A stretch of DNA of 64,000 nucleotides from an uncultured Lachnospiraceae bacterium (GTDB lineage: Bacteria > Bacillota > Clostridia > Lachnospirales > Lachnospiraceae), in assembly GCA_902489925.1 (NCBI GenBank), contig CABUBX010000001.1, positions 28,352 through 92,351 of the forward strand, in the 5' to 3' direction. A program made the position numbers and the translations under genes. The notes beneath the pieces were generated by a model that did not search any database, was not told where the DNA came from, and worked only from the letters and a program-made list of their open reading frames with translations. Positions within the stretch are counted from its first letter, which is position 1. Every line of letters begins with the position of its first letter. This document shows, one piece after another, positions 25,457 through 33,923 of the stretch.

Positions 25457-26320
25457 ATGAAGAAGGGTAAGTTTTTTAAGTTTTTGGGAATAGCGGCTTT
25501 GGGCTCTCTTTTGCTCACGGGATGCGGCGGAGAAAAAAATACGCAGAGTAATGCAGATGAGCCTGAAGAAGCGGCCGAACTGAATGTTTTTATTGCAGCA
25601 AGCCTTTCAGATGTGATGGGTGAAATTGCAAATGTCTATAATGAGACACATCCGAATGTCAAGATTAATTTTAATGCAGACAGCTCAGGTACGCTGATGA
25701 CGCAGATTCAGGAAGGCTTTGAATGTGATATTTTCTTTTCAGCGGCACAAAAACAGATGGATACGCTCGAAAAAGACGGTCTGATTGTCGGGGATACACG
25801 TAAAAATGTTGTAAATAATCAGGTGTGTGTCGTGACCTATAAAGGCAGCGGCTCTAAGGTCACAGGTCTTTCAAATATCGGTGACGCCAAAAGTATCGCG
25901 CTTGCAGACGGAAGTGTGCCTGTGGGAAAATATACACGTCAGGCTATGGTTGCAAGCAAGCTGCTCTCTGAAGCAGAAGATGTATCTAAGATTACAACAC
26001 AGGAAATTTCAGATGCACTCGGCGGTGTGGAAATCAGCGAGCAGGGTAATGTAAGTAAAGTACGGACAGCCGTCATTGAAGGCTCATGTGAGGTTGGCAC
26101 AGTATATTATTCAGATACATATGGTTTTGAAAGTGATTTGGAGATTATTGAAAAAGTCAGCTATGAATTAACCGGCGATGTCATTTATCCGGTGTGCCGT
26201 ATTAAAAATGATAAGGCTGACGAGGCAAAGAATCAAGCGGCCGATGCGTTTTACGAGTTTATTATTTCTGATGAAGCAAAGGCTATTTTTGACAAATACT
26301 TATTTGATACAAATGTATAA
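25457..26320 (+). CDS. modA: Molybdate-binding lipoprotein
   Basis: Extracellular oxyanion-binding subunit of a molybdate/tungstate importer. Signal peptide with lipobox LTGC (Cys about residue 22); mature part begins LNVFIAASLSDVMGEIA, the ModA signature for anion-binding serines, followed by FNADSSGTLMTQIQEG. 287 aa. ATG 25457 has GGAGG 8-9 nt upstream; the extension to 25412 is not supported. First gene of modABC. Confidence 0.93.
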   Translation: MKKGKFFKFLGIAALGSLLLTGCGGEKNTQSNADEPEEAAELNVFIAASLSDVMGEIANVYNETHPNVKINFNADSSGTLMTQIQEGFECDIFFSAAQKQMDTLEKDGLIVGDTRKNVVNNQVCVVTYKGSGSKVTGLSNIGDAKSIALADGSVPVGKYTRQAMVASKLLSEAEDVSKITTQEISDALGGVEISEQGNVSKVRTAVIEGSCEVGTVYYSDTYGFESDLEIIEKVSYELTGDVIYPVCRIKNDKADEAKNQAADAFYEFIISDEAKAIFDKYLFDTNV

Positions 26321-26331
26321 TGGGGGCTTTT

Positions 26332-27027
26332 ATGGATTTTTCTGAGTGGCTGCGGACACTGGATTGGAGTCCGCTGTTTATTTCAATAAAGACGGGGATT
26401 ATCGCCGTCTTTATTTCCTTTTTTTTAGGAATATTTGCCGCGTGGAAGGTTGTTCATACTAAGAGCAGCTTTCGGGCTGTGCTCGACGGCATTTTAACCT
26501 TGCCGATGGTTCTTCCGCCGACAGCCTCCGGTTTCTTTTTGCTGATGCTCTTTAGCCGGCGCCGCCTTGTCGGAGAATTTCTTGACACAACCTTTGATGT
26601 TCGCGTTGTCCAAAGCTTTGCCGGCTGTGTGATTGCCGCAGTTGTCATTGCTTTTCCGTTAATGTATCGAAATGCCCGCGCGGCTTTTGAGCAGACGGAT
26701 AAGAATCTTGTCTATGCGGGGCGCACACTCGGAATGAAGGAATGGGAAATCTTTTGGAAGGTTGTCATACCTGCGGCAAAGCCGGGACTTTTATCGGGCA
26801 CGGTGCTGACATTTACGAGAGCGCTCGGCGAATATGGGGCAACGTCCATGCTTGCGGGGAATATTCCGGGAAAGACCGGAACGATTTCCCAAAAAATTGC
26901 GATGGTTATTCAGGATGGCGACTATATGACGGCGGGCTTTTGGACGATGGTTGTTGTTATCATCGCATTTCTGATTATTTTTTTGATGAATATATTATCG
27001 GGCAGCAGGCATCACGGCTTTAGATAG
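26332..27027 (+). CDS. modB: Molybdate ABC permease
   Basis: Membrane channel subunit with five to six hydrophobic segments and the loop YAGRTLGMKEWEIFWKVVIP that docks on ModC. TAATG at 26318-26322 offers a start overlapping the modA stop, but no SD precedes it. ATG 26332 has GGGGGC 5 nt upstream and gives 231 aa, a usual ModB length, so I prefer it. Confidence 0.9.
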   Translation: MDFSEWLRTLDWSPLFISIKTGIIAVFISFFLGIFAAWKVVHTKSSFRAVLDGILTLPMVLPPTASGFFLLMLFSRRRLVGEFLDTTFDVRVVQSFAGCVIAAVVIAFPLMYRNARAAFEQTDKNLVYAGRTLGMKEWEIFWKVVIPAAKPGLLSGTVLTFTRALGEYGATSMLAGNIPGKTGTISQKIAMVIQDGDYMTAGFWTMVVVIIAFLIIFLMNILSGSRHHGFR

Positions 27028-27037
27028 GGTGTGTAGA

Positions 27038-28105
27038 ATGAGTATTAAGATAAAGATAAAAAAGACGTTTAAGGATTTTGTGCTGGATGTTGATTTTTCA
27101 ACAGATGCAAAGCAGCTTGGGATTTTGGGGGCATCGGGCTGCGGAAAGAGCATGACATTAAAGTGCATTGCCGGTATTGAAATGCCGGATGAGGGGCAGA
27201 TTATTGTTGATGGACGTGTGTTGTTTGACTCGGCAGCGAAAATTAATCTGCCGCCTCAGGAAAGGCAAATCGGTTATCTTTTTCAAAATTATGCGCTTTT
27301 TCCGACAATGACTGTACTTCAAAATGTGGCGGCGGGAATCCGTGAAAAAAAGGAAGTTCGAAAAATGTTAGCCCGTAAGGTGCTTGAACGCATGGGGCTG
27401 TCCGGTTTTGAAGGGCGGTATCCGGATGAATTATCCGGAGGGCAGCAGCAGCGCGTGGCGTTGGCGCGTATGTTGGCTGCAAAACCGCAGATGATTTTGC
27501 TGGATGAACCGTTTTCGGCGCTGGATGCTTATTTGAAGGATGCACTGCTTAGGGAAATGAAAACGATAACGGATAATTTTGAAGGTCATGTCATTATGGT
27601 TTCCCACAGCCGTGATGAGCTCTATCGGCTGTGCAGGCATATGGCGGTGATGGATTGCGGACATGTGCTGCATATTGACGGGACAAAGGCTTTATTTAAT
27701 AATCCTGTTTATGTTCAGGCCGCAAGGCTTACAGGATGTAAAAACATATCTGAAATTGAGCGGCTTGGTCCATATGAAATTTATGCAAAGGCATGGGGAC
27801 TTACATTCAAGACAGCCATACCTGTGACGGAGGATATTGCGTATGTCGGCATACGGGCGCATCATTTTAAGGCAGAGTGTAACGGTGTGTATGAAGCTAA
27901 TGCATTTTTGGCGGTGCTTGAAGCTGCTGATGAATCTCCCTTTGAATTTCATTATTTTATGAAGAATATCGCGGCGCCGGAAAAAGAAGCTGTCTGGTGG
28001 AAGATACCGAAGCTTTCTGCGGATGAGGCATCGGAAGGAAAGTTTCAGGTATATTTATCTGTAAAGCCGGAGGATTTGATGTTATTGAAAAAAACGTTTG
28101 TGTGA
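27038..28105 (+). CDS. modC: Molybdate ABC ATPase
   Basis: ATPase subunit, 355 aa. Walker A GASGCGKSM, signature LSGGQQQR and Walker B MILLDEPFSALD are intact. The C-terminal region (about 230-355) is the position of a MOP/TOBE-like regulatory domain but is weakly conserved here. ATG 27038 preferred to GTG 27029 because AGGGTG lies upstream. Its stop codon (28103-28105) lies within the TGTGA/TCACA palindrome that precedes trxA. Confidence 0.9.
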   Translation: MSIKIKIKKTFKDFVLDVDFSTDAKQLGILGASGCGKSMTLKCIAGIEMPDEGQIIVDGRVLFDSAAKINLPPQERQIGYLFQNYALFPTMTVLQNVAAGIREKKEVRKMLARKVLERMGLSGFEGRYPDELSGGQQQRVALARMLAAKPQMILLDEPFSALDAYLKDALLREMKTITDNFEGHVIMVSHSRDELYRLCRHMAVMDCGHVLHIDGTKALFNNPVYVQAARLTGCKNISEIERLGPYEIYAKAWGLTFKTAIPVTEDIAYVGIRAHHFKAECNGVYEANAFLAVLEAADESPFEFHYFMKNIAAPEKEAVWWKIPKLSADEASEGKFQVYLSVKPEDLMLLKKTFV

Positions 28106-28141
28106 CAAAGTCACAGAATAATTAAAAATATTGGGTATAAT
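28101..28141 (+). promoter_or_regulatory. trxA promoter with CRP/FNR-type activator site
   Basis: Perfect palindrome TGTGAC-AAA-GTCACA (28101-28115), then TATAAT (28136-28141) with no recognisable -35 at 17 bp (ACAGAA). With a start near 28148 the palindrome centre is at about -40, the class II activator position. Confidence 0.72.
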
Positions 28142-28197
28142 AAGAGCATAAAGAAAAACAAAAATAAAGAAGATTTTAAATCTCAGGAGGTATAAAT

Positions 28198-28506
28198 ATG
28201 AGCGTTGTAAAATTAACATCAGCAAATTTTGAACAGGAAGTTTTAAAAGCAGATAAGAAGGTTTTAATTGATTTTTATGCAGACTGGTGCGGTCCATGCC
28301 GCATGCTTTCACCGGTTGTTGATGAGTTGGCAGAGGAGATGCCGGAGATTAAAGTATGTAAAGTCAATGTGGATGACGAGCCTGAATTGGCAATGCGCTA
28401 CAGGGCAATGACAATTCCGATGCTTGTTGTTGTTGAGAACGGTCAGGTTGTCACAACATCTGTAGGCGCAAAGCCAAAGGCAGCTGTAAAGAAGCTGTTA
28501 GGCTGA
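28198..28506 (+). CDS. trxA: Thioredoxin
   Basis: Small dithiol redox protein that reduces disulfides in the cytoplasm. Active site WCGPC (Cys31, Cys34), cis-Pro segment TIPMLVV, 102 aa. AGGAGG is 8 nt before the ATG. Followed by the convergent Crp/Fnr gene and then trxB, so the three genes make a redox locus. Its promoter carries a palindrome that fits the neighbouring regulator. Confidence 0.96.
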   Translation: MSVVKLTSANFEQEVLKADKKVLIDFYADWCGPCRMLSPVVDELAEEMPEIKVCKVNVDDEPELAMRYRAMTIPMLVVVENGQVVTTSVGAKPKAAVKKLLG

Positions 28507-28517
28507 TAATGAGTTGT

Positions 28518-29192
28518 TTATAAAAGGGCGGTGAGACTTTCCTTATCATCAATACGGATACCGCCCCGTGACAATGTCACATAGCCTTCGTTGGTGAAGT
28601 ATTTTAACATTCTCGAGACGACTTCACGGGCAGAACCCATATATTTGGCAATCTGTTCGTGAGTCATCTTCAGAGAGTCGGAGTGATTTTTAGCTGTCTC
28701 GTCTAAAAGAAATGCGGCGAGACGCTTATCAAAGCTTGTAAAGAGAATATCCTGCATTGTCCACATGACATCAGAAAAACGTTCTGCGGCAAGCTTATAA
28801 ATAAAACATTCCACATATATATTATCAGAGGAAAGCAGGGAAAGCGCCGATGAGGCCAATTGGATGACCCGGCAATCTGATTCGGCTTCAATGCATACAT
28901 CAAAGGTGATGGATTTTAAGATGCAGGAAGCCGACATGACGCATATATCCCCTTTGGACAGACGGTAAAGTGTGACTTCTTTGCCTTCCTCTGATAAGAT
29001 ATAAACACGGATGGTGCCGGACTGGATAAGAAGAAGTCCGATGCACTCGAAGGTACTGCTTAATATGGATTCCCCTCTTTGATATTCATGTTGTGTCGTA
29101 TAATTTAAAAGCAGATTCCGTTCACGTTCGGAGAGCTTGCCCCAAAAGGGCAGGCTTTCTGTGATAAAATCAGACAAATCTTTAGATAACAT
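28518..29192 (-). CDS. Crp/Fnr-family regulator of the thioredoxin locus
   Basis: A 224-aa regulator: cyclic-nucleotide-binding-like fold (about residues 15-125), dimer helix, and HTH_Crp domain (about 155-215). The recognition helix SAREVVSRML has Arg189, Glu190 and Arg194 in the spacing used by CRP to read TGTGA. Six cysteines (50, 84, 90, 100, 107, 129) lie in the sensory half, which would suit redox sensing, but no Fnr four-cysteine N-terminal pattern is present. ATG 29192 has GGAGG 7 nt upstream; the longer frame to 29276 is rejected. Confidence 0.88.
   Translation of the reverse strand: MLSKDLSDFITESLPFWGKLSERERNLLLNYTTQHEYQRGESILSSTFECIGLLLIQSGTIRVYILSEEGKEVTLYRLSKGDICVMSASCILKSITFDVCIEAESDCRVIQLASSALSLLSSDNIYVECFIYKLAAERFSDVMWTMQDILFTSFDKRLAAFLLDETAKNHSDSLKMTHEQIAKYMGSAREVVSRMLKYFTNEGYVTLSRGGIRIDDKESLTALL
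28567..28581. promoter_or_regulatory. Second TGTGAC-like palindrome inside the Crp/Fnr gene
   Basis: GTGAC-AAT-GTCAC occurs at 28568-28580, nearly the same as the trxA site 466 bp away, within the codons for YVTLSRG of the regulator gene. It could be an auxiliary site or coincidence. Confidence 0.35.
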
Positions 29193-29212
29193 ATAAATTC
29201 CTCCCAACATAT

Positions 29213-29276
29213 CGGTCGGATGGCGACCGTCGGTATACTTATATACTATCATACCGAATATTTGGGAGATTATCAA
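29213..29276 (-). promoter_or_regulatory. Promoter of the Crp/Fnr gene with nested inverted repeats
   Basis: Minus strand: TTGATA (29271-29276), 17-bp spacer, TATGAT (29248-29253). TCGGTAT/ATACCGA (29230-29236 and 29251-29257) overlaps the -10, and CGGTCG/CGACCG (29213-29218 and 29224-29229) follows in the leader. No TGTGA site is here. Confidence 0.6.
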
Positions 29277-29295
29277 GCAAATGGAGGTTGATTCG

Positions 29296-30201
29296 ATGAT
29301 TTATGATATGATTATTGTTGGTGCGGGCACAGCCGGTTTATCGGCGGCAATTTACGGTGCAAGAGCAGGAAAAAAGGTGCTTGTTCTTGAAGCCAATACT
29401 TACGGCGGACAGATTGTCCGTTCACCGGAGGTTGAAAATTATCCGGGCATTGCTCACATTTCAGGTTATGAATTTGCCCAGAATCTTTATGAACAGGCTG
29501 TTAATTTAGGCGCTGAGGTTGAGTTTGAAAATGTTGTGGAAATCCGCGCAGATGGCCGTGAAAAATATGTTGTCACAGAAGATAACGAATATACAGCGCT
29601 TTCTGTTATTTTGGCGACAGGTGCCATTAACCGTCCGCTTGGTGTTGAGGGCGAGGATGATTTTGTCGGTGCGGGCATTTCCTACTGTGCAACATGCGAC
29701 GGTGCGTTTTTCAAGGGCAAGGATGTTGCGGTTGTCGGCGGCGGCAGCACAGCGCTTGAGGATGCTTTGTTTTTATCAGCCTATTGCAGAAAGGTTTATT
29801 TGATTCACCGCAGAGATGCTTTTCGCGGCGAACAGAAATATGTTGATAACTTAAAGACGAAGGACAATATTGAATTTGTTTTAAACAGTCAGGTGACAGC
29901 CCTTCATGGTGACAGTTTCCTTGAGGCGGTGGAGGTCAAAGATAAGGTCAGCGGCGAGACAAGGACAATTCCGGTATCCGGACTTTTCGTGGCCATTGGA
30001 CAGATGCCTCAAAATGATTCCTTTGCCAATTTAATTCAGCTTGATAAGAGCGGCTATATTGCGGCGGGAGAAGATTGCCGCACAAATGTTGAGGGTATAT
30101 TTACAGCAGGTGACTGCCGGACAAAAACAGTGCGTCAGCTGACAACGGCAGCTTCTGACGGTGCGACTGCGGCGCTGGCGGCCTGTGAATATTTGGGATA
30201 A
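29296..30201 (+). CDS. trxB: Thioredoxin reductase
   Basis: FAD- and NADPH-dependent reductase of thioredoxin. FAD motif GAGTAGLSAAIYGARAG near residues 9-25, redox-active CATC at Cys131/Cys134, NADPH motif VGGGSTALEDAL, and a C-terminal FAD motif GIFTAGDCR. 301 aa. GGAGG sits 7-8 nt before ATG 29296; the ATG at 29281 overlaps this SD. Confidence 0.95.
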   Translation: MIYDMIIVGAGTAGLSAAIYGARAGKKVLVLEANTYGGQIVRSPEVENYPGIAHISGYEFAQNLYEQAVNLGAEVEFENVVEIRADGREKYVVTEDNEYTALSVILATGAINRPLGVEGEDDFVGAGISYCATCDGAFFKGKDVAVVGGGSTALEDALFLSAYCRKVYLIHRRDAFRGEQKYVDNLKTKDNIEFVLNSQVTALHGDSFLEAVEVKDKVSGETRTIPVSGLFVAIGQMPQNDSFANLIQLDKSGYIAAGEDCRTNVEGIFTAGDCRTKTVRQLTTAASDGATAALAACEYLG

Positions 30202-30225
30202 AATAAAAACCGTCTGTAAGAGTGC

Positions 30226-30254
30226 TTGACAAATTTTTGCGGATATCCTATATT
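30226..30254 (+). promoter_or_regulatory. Promoter of the T-box/proS transcript
   Basis: TTGACA (30226-30231), 17-bp spacer, TATATT (30249-30254). Confidence 0.8.
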
Positions 30255-30261
30255 TATAGAC

Positions 30262-30520
30262 AGAAGTGACGTTGAACAGGATTAGTACAGAGTGAAAGAT
30301 GCTACAGAGAAGAAACGGCGGCTGAGAGTTTCTGCCTCGGAAGCTTTGGAACCTACCTCGGAGTTCCGTATGAAAATACGGCGTATGCCGGCGTTAACGG
30401 TATTTGAGAGAGCTGTCAAAAGACAGCTAATAAGGGTGGTACCGCCGAAAGAAAGTATATGATAAGCCTTTTGGTCCCTTTGTTTTGCAAATGCAGGCAG
30501 GGTCAGAAGGCTTTTTTTGT
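30262..30520 (+). ncRNA. T-box leader of proS
   Basis: tRNA-sensing riboswitch that lets transcription continue when tRNA-Pro is uncharged. The invariant T-box core AGGGTGGTACCGC is at 30433-30445, followed by a terminator hairpin (30464-30518). Upstream stems with AGTA-like and GAA elements (about 30280-30420) form stem I. CCT triplets near 30340-30358 could be the Pro specifier, but I could not fix which one lies in the specifier loop. Confidence 0.9.
30464..30518 (+). terminator. Regulated terminator of the proS T-box
   Basis: AAGCCTT at 30464 pairs with AAGGCTT at 30507, extended by GGTCCCT/AGGGTCA with a bulge, ending in a T run. The left arm is close to the T-box sequence, so terminator and antiterminator can be exclusive. 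Confidence 0.85.
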
Positions 30521-30577
30521 TGCAGAAGCCTGCACGCAGCAAAATTTGTACTAAATTTTCGTGAGAGGAGAAAAATA

Positions 30578-32011
30578 ATGGCAAAGGATAAGAAGTTAGT
30601 TGAAGCGATTACTTCGATGGAAGAAGATTTCGCGCAGTGGTACACAGACGTTGTGAAAAAAGCGGATTTAATTGATTACACAAGCGTTAAGGGCTGCATG
30701 GTATTTAAACCGGCAGGCTACGCAATTTGGGAAAATATTCAGAAAGAGCTGGATGCAAGATTTAAAGCGACAGGTGTTGAGAATGTTTATCTGCCGATGT
30801 TTATTCCTGAAAGTCTTCTCCAGAAGGAAAAGGACCATGTTGAAGGTTTTGCACCGGAGGTTGCATGGGTGACACATGGCGGACTTGAACCGCTTCAGGA
30901 GAGAATGTGTGTCAGACCGACATCAGAGACACTTTTCTGTGATTTTTATGCAAAGGATATTCAGTCTTACAGAGATTTGCCGAAGGTGTATAACCAGTGG
31001 TGCTCTGTTGTGCGCTGGGAGAAGGAGACGCGTCCGTTTTTACGTTCAAGAGAATTTTTATGGCAGGAAGGCCACACAGCACACGCTACAGCCGAGGAGG
31101 CAGAGGAAAGAACAGAGCAGATGCTTCATCTGTATGCAGACTTCTGCGAGGAGGTGCTTGCAATCCCTGTAATTCGCGGACGTAAGACAGATAAGGAAAA
31201 GTTTGCGGGCGCTGAGGCAACATATACAATCGAAGCATTGATGCACGACGGCAAAGCGCTTCAGTCCGGTACAAGCCATAACTTTGGTGACGGTTTTGCG
31301 AAGGCTTTCGGTATTCAGTATACTGATAAAGAGAATAAATTGCAGTATGTTCATCAGACATCATGGGGAATGACAACACGTCTTATCGGTGCGGTGATTA
31401 TGGTGCACGGTGATAACAGCGGTCTTGTACTTCCGCCGAAGATTGCACCGACACAGGTCATGATTATTCCGATTGCACAGCATAAGGAGGGCGTGCTTGA
31501 TAAGGCTTATGAATTAAAGAGCAGACTCGGCGATTTCAGAGTTAAGGTTGATGATTCTGAAAAGAGTCCGGGATGGAAGTTCTCTGAGGCAGAGATGCGC
31601 GGTATTCCTGTAAGAATTGAGCTTGGACCAAAGGATATTGAAGCAAATCAGGCAGTCCTTGTGCGCCGTGATACGAGAGAAAAGCAGATTGTAGCTTTGG
31701 ATGCACTTGAGACTGAGGTTGCAAAAGTGCTTGAAACGATGCAAAAAGAGATGCTTGAGCGTGCAAGAGCACATCGCGACAGTCATACTTATACAGCAGT
31801 AAATTACGACGAGTTTAAAGACATTGTTGCCAATAAACCGGGCTTTGTTAAAGCTATGTGGTGCGGTGACCGCGCATGTGAGGATAAGATTAAAGAAGAA
31901 ACAACAGCGACTTCAAGATGTATGCCGTTTAATCAGGAGAAGGTGTCCGACGTATGTGTATGCTGCAAAAAACCTGCCAAGGCGATGGTTTACTGGGGTA
32001 AGGCTTATTAA
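30578..32011 (+). CDS. proS: Prolyl-tRNA synthetase, archaeal/eukaryotic type
   Basis: Charges tRNA-Pro. Class II motifs are clear ([28 protein letters not shown]), and the C-terminal zinc-type domain ends in YWGKAY with cysteines in CVCCKKP. At 477 aa and without the editing insertion this is the short ProS3 type rather than the usual about 570-aa bacterial type. ATG 30578 follows GAGAGGAG; the frame back to 30485 is in the T-box terminator. Confidence 0.95.
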   Translation: MAKDKKLVEAITSMEEDFAQWYTDVVKKADLIDYTSVKGCMVFKPAGYAIWENIQKELDARFKATGVENVYLPMFIPESLLQKEKDHVEGFAPEVAWVTHGGLEPLQERMCVRPTSETLFCDFYAKDIQSYRDLPKVYNQWCSVVRWEKETRPFLRSREFLWQEGHTAHATAEEAEERTEQMLHLYADFCEEVLAIPVIRGRKTDKEKFAGAEATYTIEALMHDGKALQSGTSHNFGDGFAKAFGIQYTDKENKLQYVHQTSWGMTTRLIGAVIMVHGDNSGLVLPPKIAPTQVMIIPIAQHKEGVLDKAYELKSRLGDFRVKVDDSEKSPGWKFSEAEMRGIPVRIELGPKDIEANQAVLVRRDTREKQIVALDALETEVAKVLETMQKEMLERARAHRDSHTYTAVNYDEFKDIVANKPGFVKAMWCGDRACEDKIKEETTATSRCMPFNQEKVSDVCVCCKKPAKAMVYWGKAY

Positions 32012-32053
32012 TTAAGGCTGTAAAAAATAAACTGAATTAATAAACAGAGTTAA

Positions 32054-32116
32054 AAGGGAATCTCTGACAGAACAGACTGGTCTTTAGCAAATCTGTTCTT
32101 TGGGGCTTCCTTTTTT
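32054..32116 (+). terminator. proS terminator
   Basis: AGAACAGA (32069-32076) pairs with TCTGTTCT (32092-32099), with a GGGAA/TTCC outer stem and a T run from 32111. Confidence 0.75.
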
Positions 32117-32218
32117 ATTCTAAATAATTTCTGAAAATTTAACAGATTGTTTATCCTTTTCGGGCATAGTAAAGGTATAATAGCGATAGATACAGCAGTT
32201 CATAGAAAGGGGATTGTT

Positions 32219-33838
32219 ATGGGACAGAAATTATTTTATAACGGAAATATTTTAACGATGGCAGAAGTGATGACGGAGAGTGCTGTGCTGACAGAGAACG
32301 GGCGTATTTTATTTGTCGGAAGTTTTTCTATGGCAAAGGAATTGGCAGCCGAGGATGCCGAGATGATTGATTTACAGGGAAAGACAATGCTTCCGGGATT
32401 TATTGACGGTCACAGTCATATTACGGCTTTTGCCAATACACTGGCACTTGTAAATCTTAACGGGGCAAAAAGCTTTGATGAGATGCTTTGTCGGATTGAG
32501 GGTTTTATTGCGGAAAATAAACCGGAAAAAGGTCAGTGGATTATGGGTTTTGGCTATGACCATAACTTTTTTGCGGAAGGCCGTCATCCGGACAGGTTTG
32601 TGCTGGATAAGCTCGGTGATGACTACTGCATCGCGATTACACATGCTTCCGGTCATATGGGCGTATTAAACAGCCGTGCACTTTCGGAGGCCGGGGTTAA
32701 TGCGGAAACGAAAGATATACAAGGCGGTGTGATTGGCAGAATTGAGGGAAGCACAGAGCCAAACGGGTACCTTGAAGAAGCAGCGTTTATGACGCTTGGT
32801 GCGGGAAAGATGCCGGCGCCGGAGGCGGCGCAGCTTGTTCGCCTGATGGCAAAAGCACAGGATATTTATTTCAGCTATGGTATCACAACGATACAGGACG
32901 GAATGACAAAGGAAAAAGAGTGGCAGATGCTTGAGCTATTTTCAAAGAGCGGTCAGATGAAAGCGGATATGGTTGCTTATGTAGATATTAAAGACCATGC
33001 TGGTATGGTGGAAACTTATGAAAAATATGTGGATAAATATGATAATCATTTGAAAATCGGTGGATATAAGCTGTTTTTGGACGGTTCTCCACAGGGAAGA
33101 ACAGCGTGGATGAGTGCTCCTTATCAGTCTTTAGAAGATTCTGAGAAGCCGGAGGCGTCGGGCTATTGCGGTTATCCGATTTATACCGACGCACAGGTTG
33201 AAGTTTTTATGGAGACAGCGGTCACATCAGGACATCAGATTCTTGTGCACTGCAACGGGGATGCGGCAGCAGAGCAGATGCTTCGCGCTTATAAAAAGGC
33301 TTTGAATAAACACCGTGACAGTAAGCCGGTTCGTCCTGTGATGGTTCATGCACAGCTTGCAAGGGCTGACCAGCTGAAGGAGATGGCAGAGGTCGGTATG
33401 TTGGCATCGTTTTTTATTGCCCATACGTATTATTGGGGCGATATCCATTTGAAAAATTTTGGCAGGGACAGGGCGCAAAAGATAAGCAGTGCAAGGACGG
33501 CACAAAAAGAAGGCGTTGTCTATACATTCCATCAGGATACGCCGGTAATTTTGCCGGATATGCTTGAGACGATATGGTGCGCTATGAACCGAAAGACAAG
33601 AGAGGGCATTGTGCTCGGCGAAGAAGAAAAGATATCTGTGACGGATGCCTTAAAAGCAGTTACGATTAATGCAGCTTATCAGTATTTTGAGGAGGATGAA
33701 AAAGGAAGTATTGAGGCAGGGAAGAAGGCAGATTTTGTGATACTCGATAAAAATCCTCTGGAGGTGCCTAAGGAAAGCCTGAGAGATATTCATGTCGTGG
33801 AGACGATAAAAGACGGGGAAACTGTATTTAGGGCATAA
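32219..33838 (+). CDS. YtcJ-like metal-dependent amidohydrolase
   Basis: Amidohydrolase_3 family (PF07969), 539 aa, cytoplasmic. The metal motif DGHSH near residue 62, the VHCNGDAAAEQML segment, HAQLA, and a Thr-rich HQDTPV near the C-terminal metal site are present. The substrate of YtcJ-like enzymes is generally unknown. ATG 32219 has AAAGGGG 7 nt upstream; a TATAAT at 32176-32181 may be its -10. Single-gene unit. Confidence 0.87.
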   Translation: MGQKLFYNGNILTMAEVMTESAVLTENGRILFVGSFSMAKELAAEDAEMIDLQGKTMLPGFIDGHSHITAFANTLALVNLNGAKSFDEMLCRIEGFIAENKPEKGQWIMGFGYDHNFFAEGRHPDRFVLDKLGDDYCIAITHASGHMGVLNSRALSEAGVNAETKDIQGGVIGRIEGSTEPNGYLEEAAFMTLGAGKMPAPEAAQLVRLMAKAQDIYFSYGITTIQDGMTKEKEWQMLELFSKSGQMKADMVAYVDIKDHAGMVETYEKYVDKYDNHLKIGGYKLFLDGSPQGRTAWMSAPYQSLEDSEKPEASGYCGYPIYTDAQVEVFMETAVTSGHQILVHCNGDAAAEQMLRAYKKALNKHRDSKPVRPVMVHAQLARADQLKEMAEVGMLASFFIAHTYYWGDIHLKNFGRDRAQKISSARTAQKEGVVYTFHQDTPVILPDMLETIWCAMNRKTREGIVLGEEEKISVTDALKAVTINAAYQYFEEDEKGSIEAGKKADFVILDKNPLEVPKESLRDIHVVETIKDGETVFRA

Positions 33839-33923
33839 ATCCAAGCGTTTCTCAGAATTTACTCCTGTACGTTCCTGTAAAAATAGTGTAAAATAGGAAA
33901 AAGACGCAAGAGGAGGAAAAAAT

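Noticed and set aside
29193..29276. N-terminal extension of the Crp/Fnr protein
   Set aside because: It runs through the promoter and inverted repeats and lacks an SD; ATG 29192 has GGAGG.
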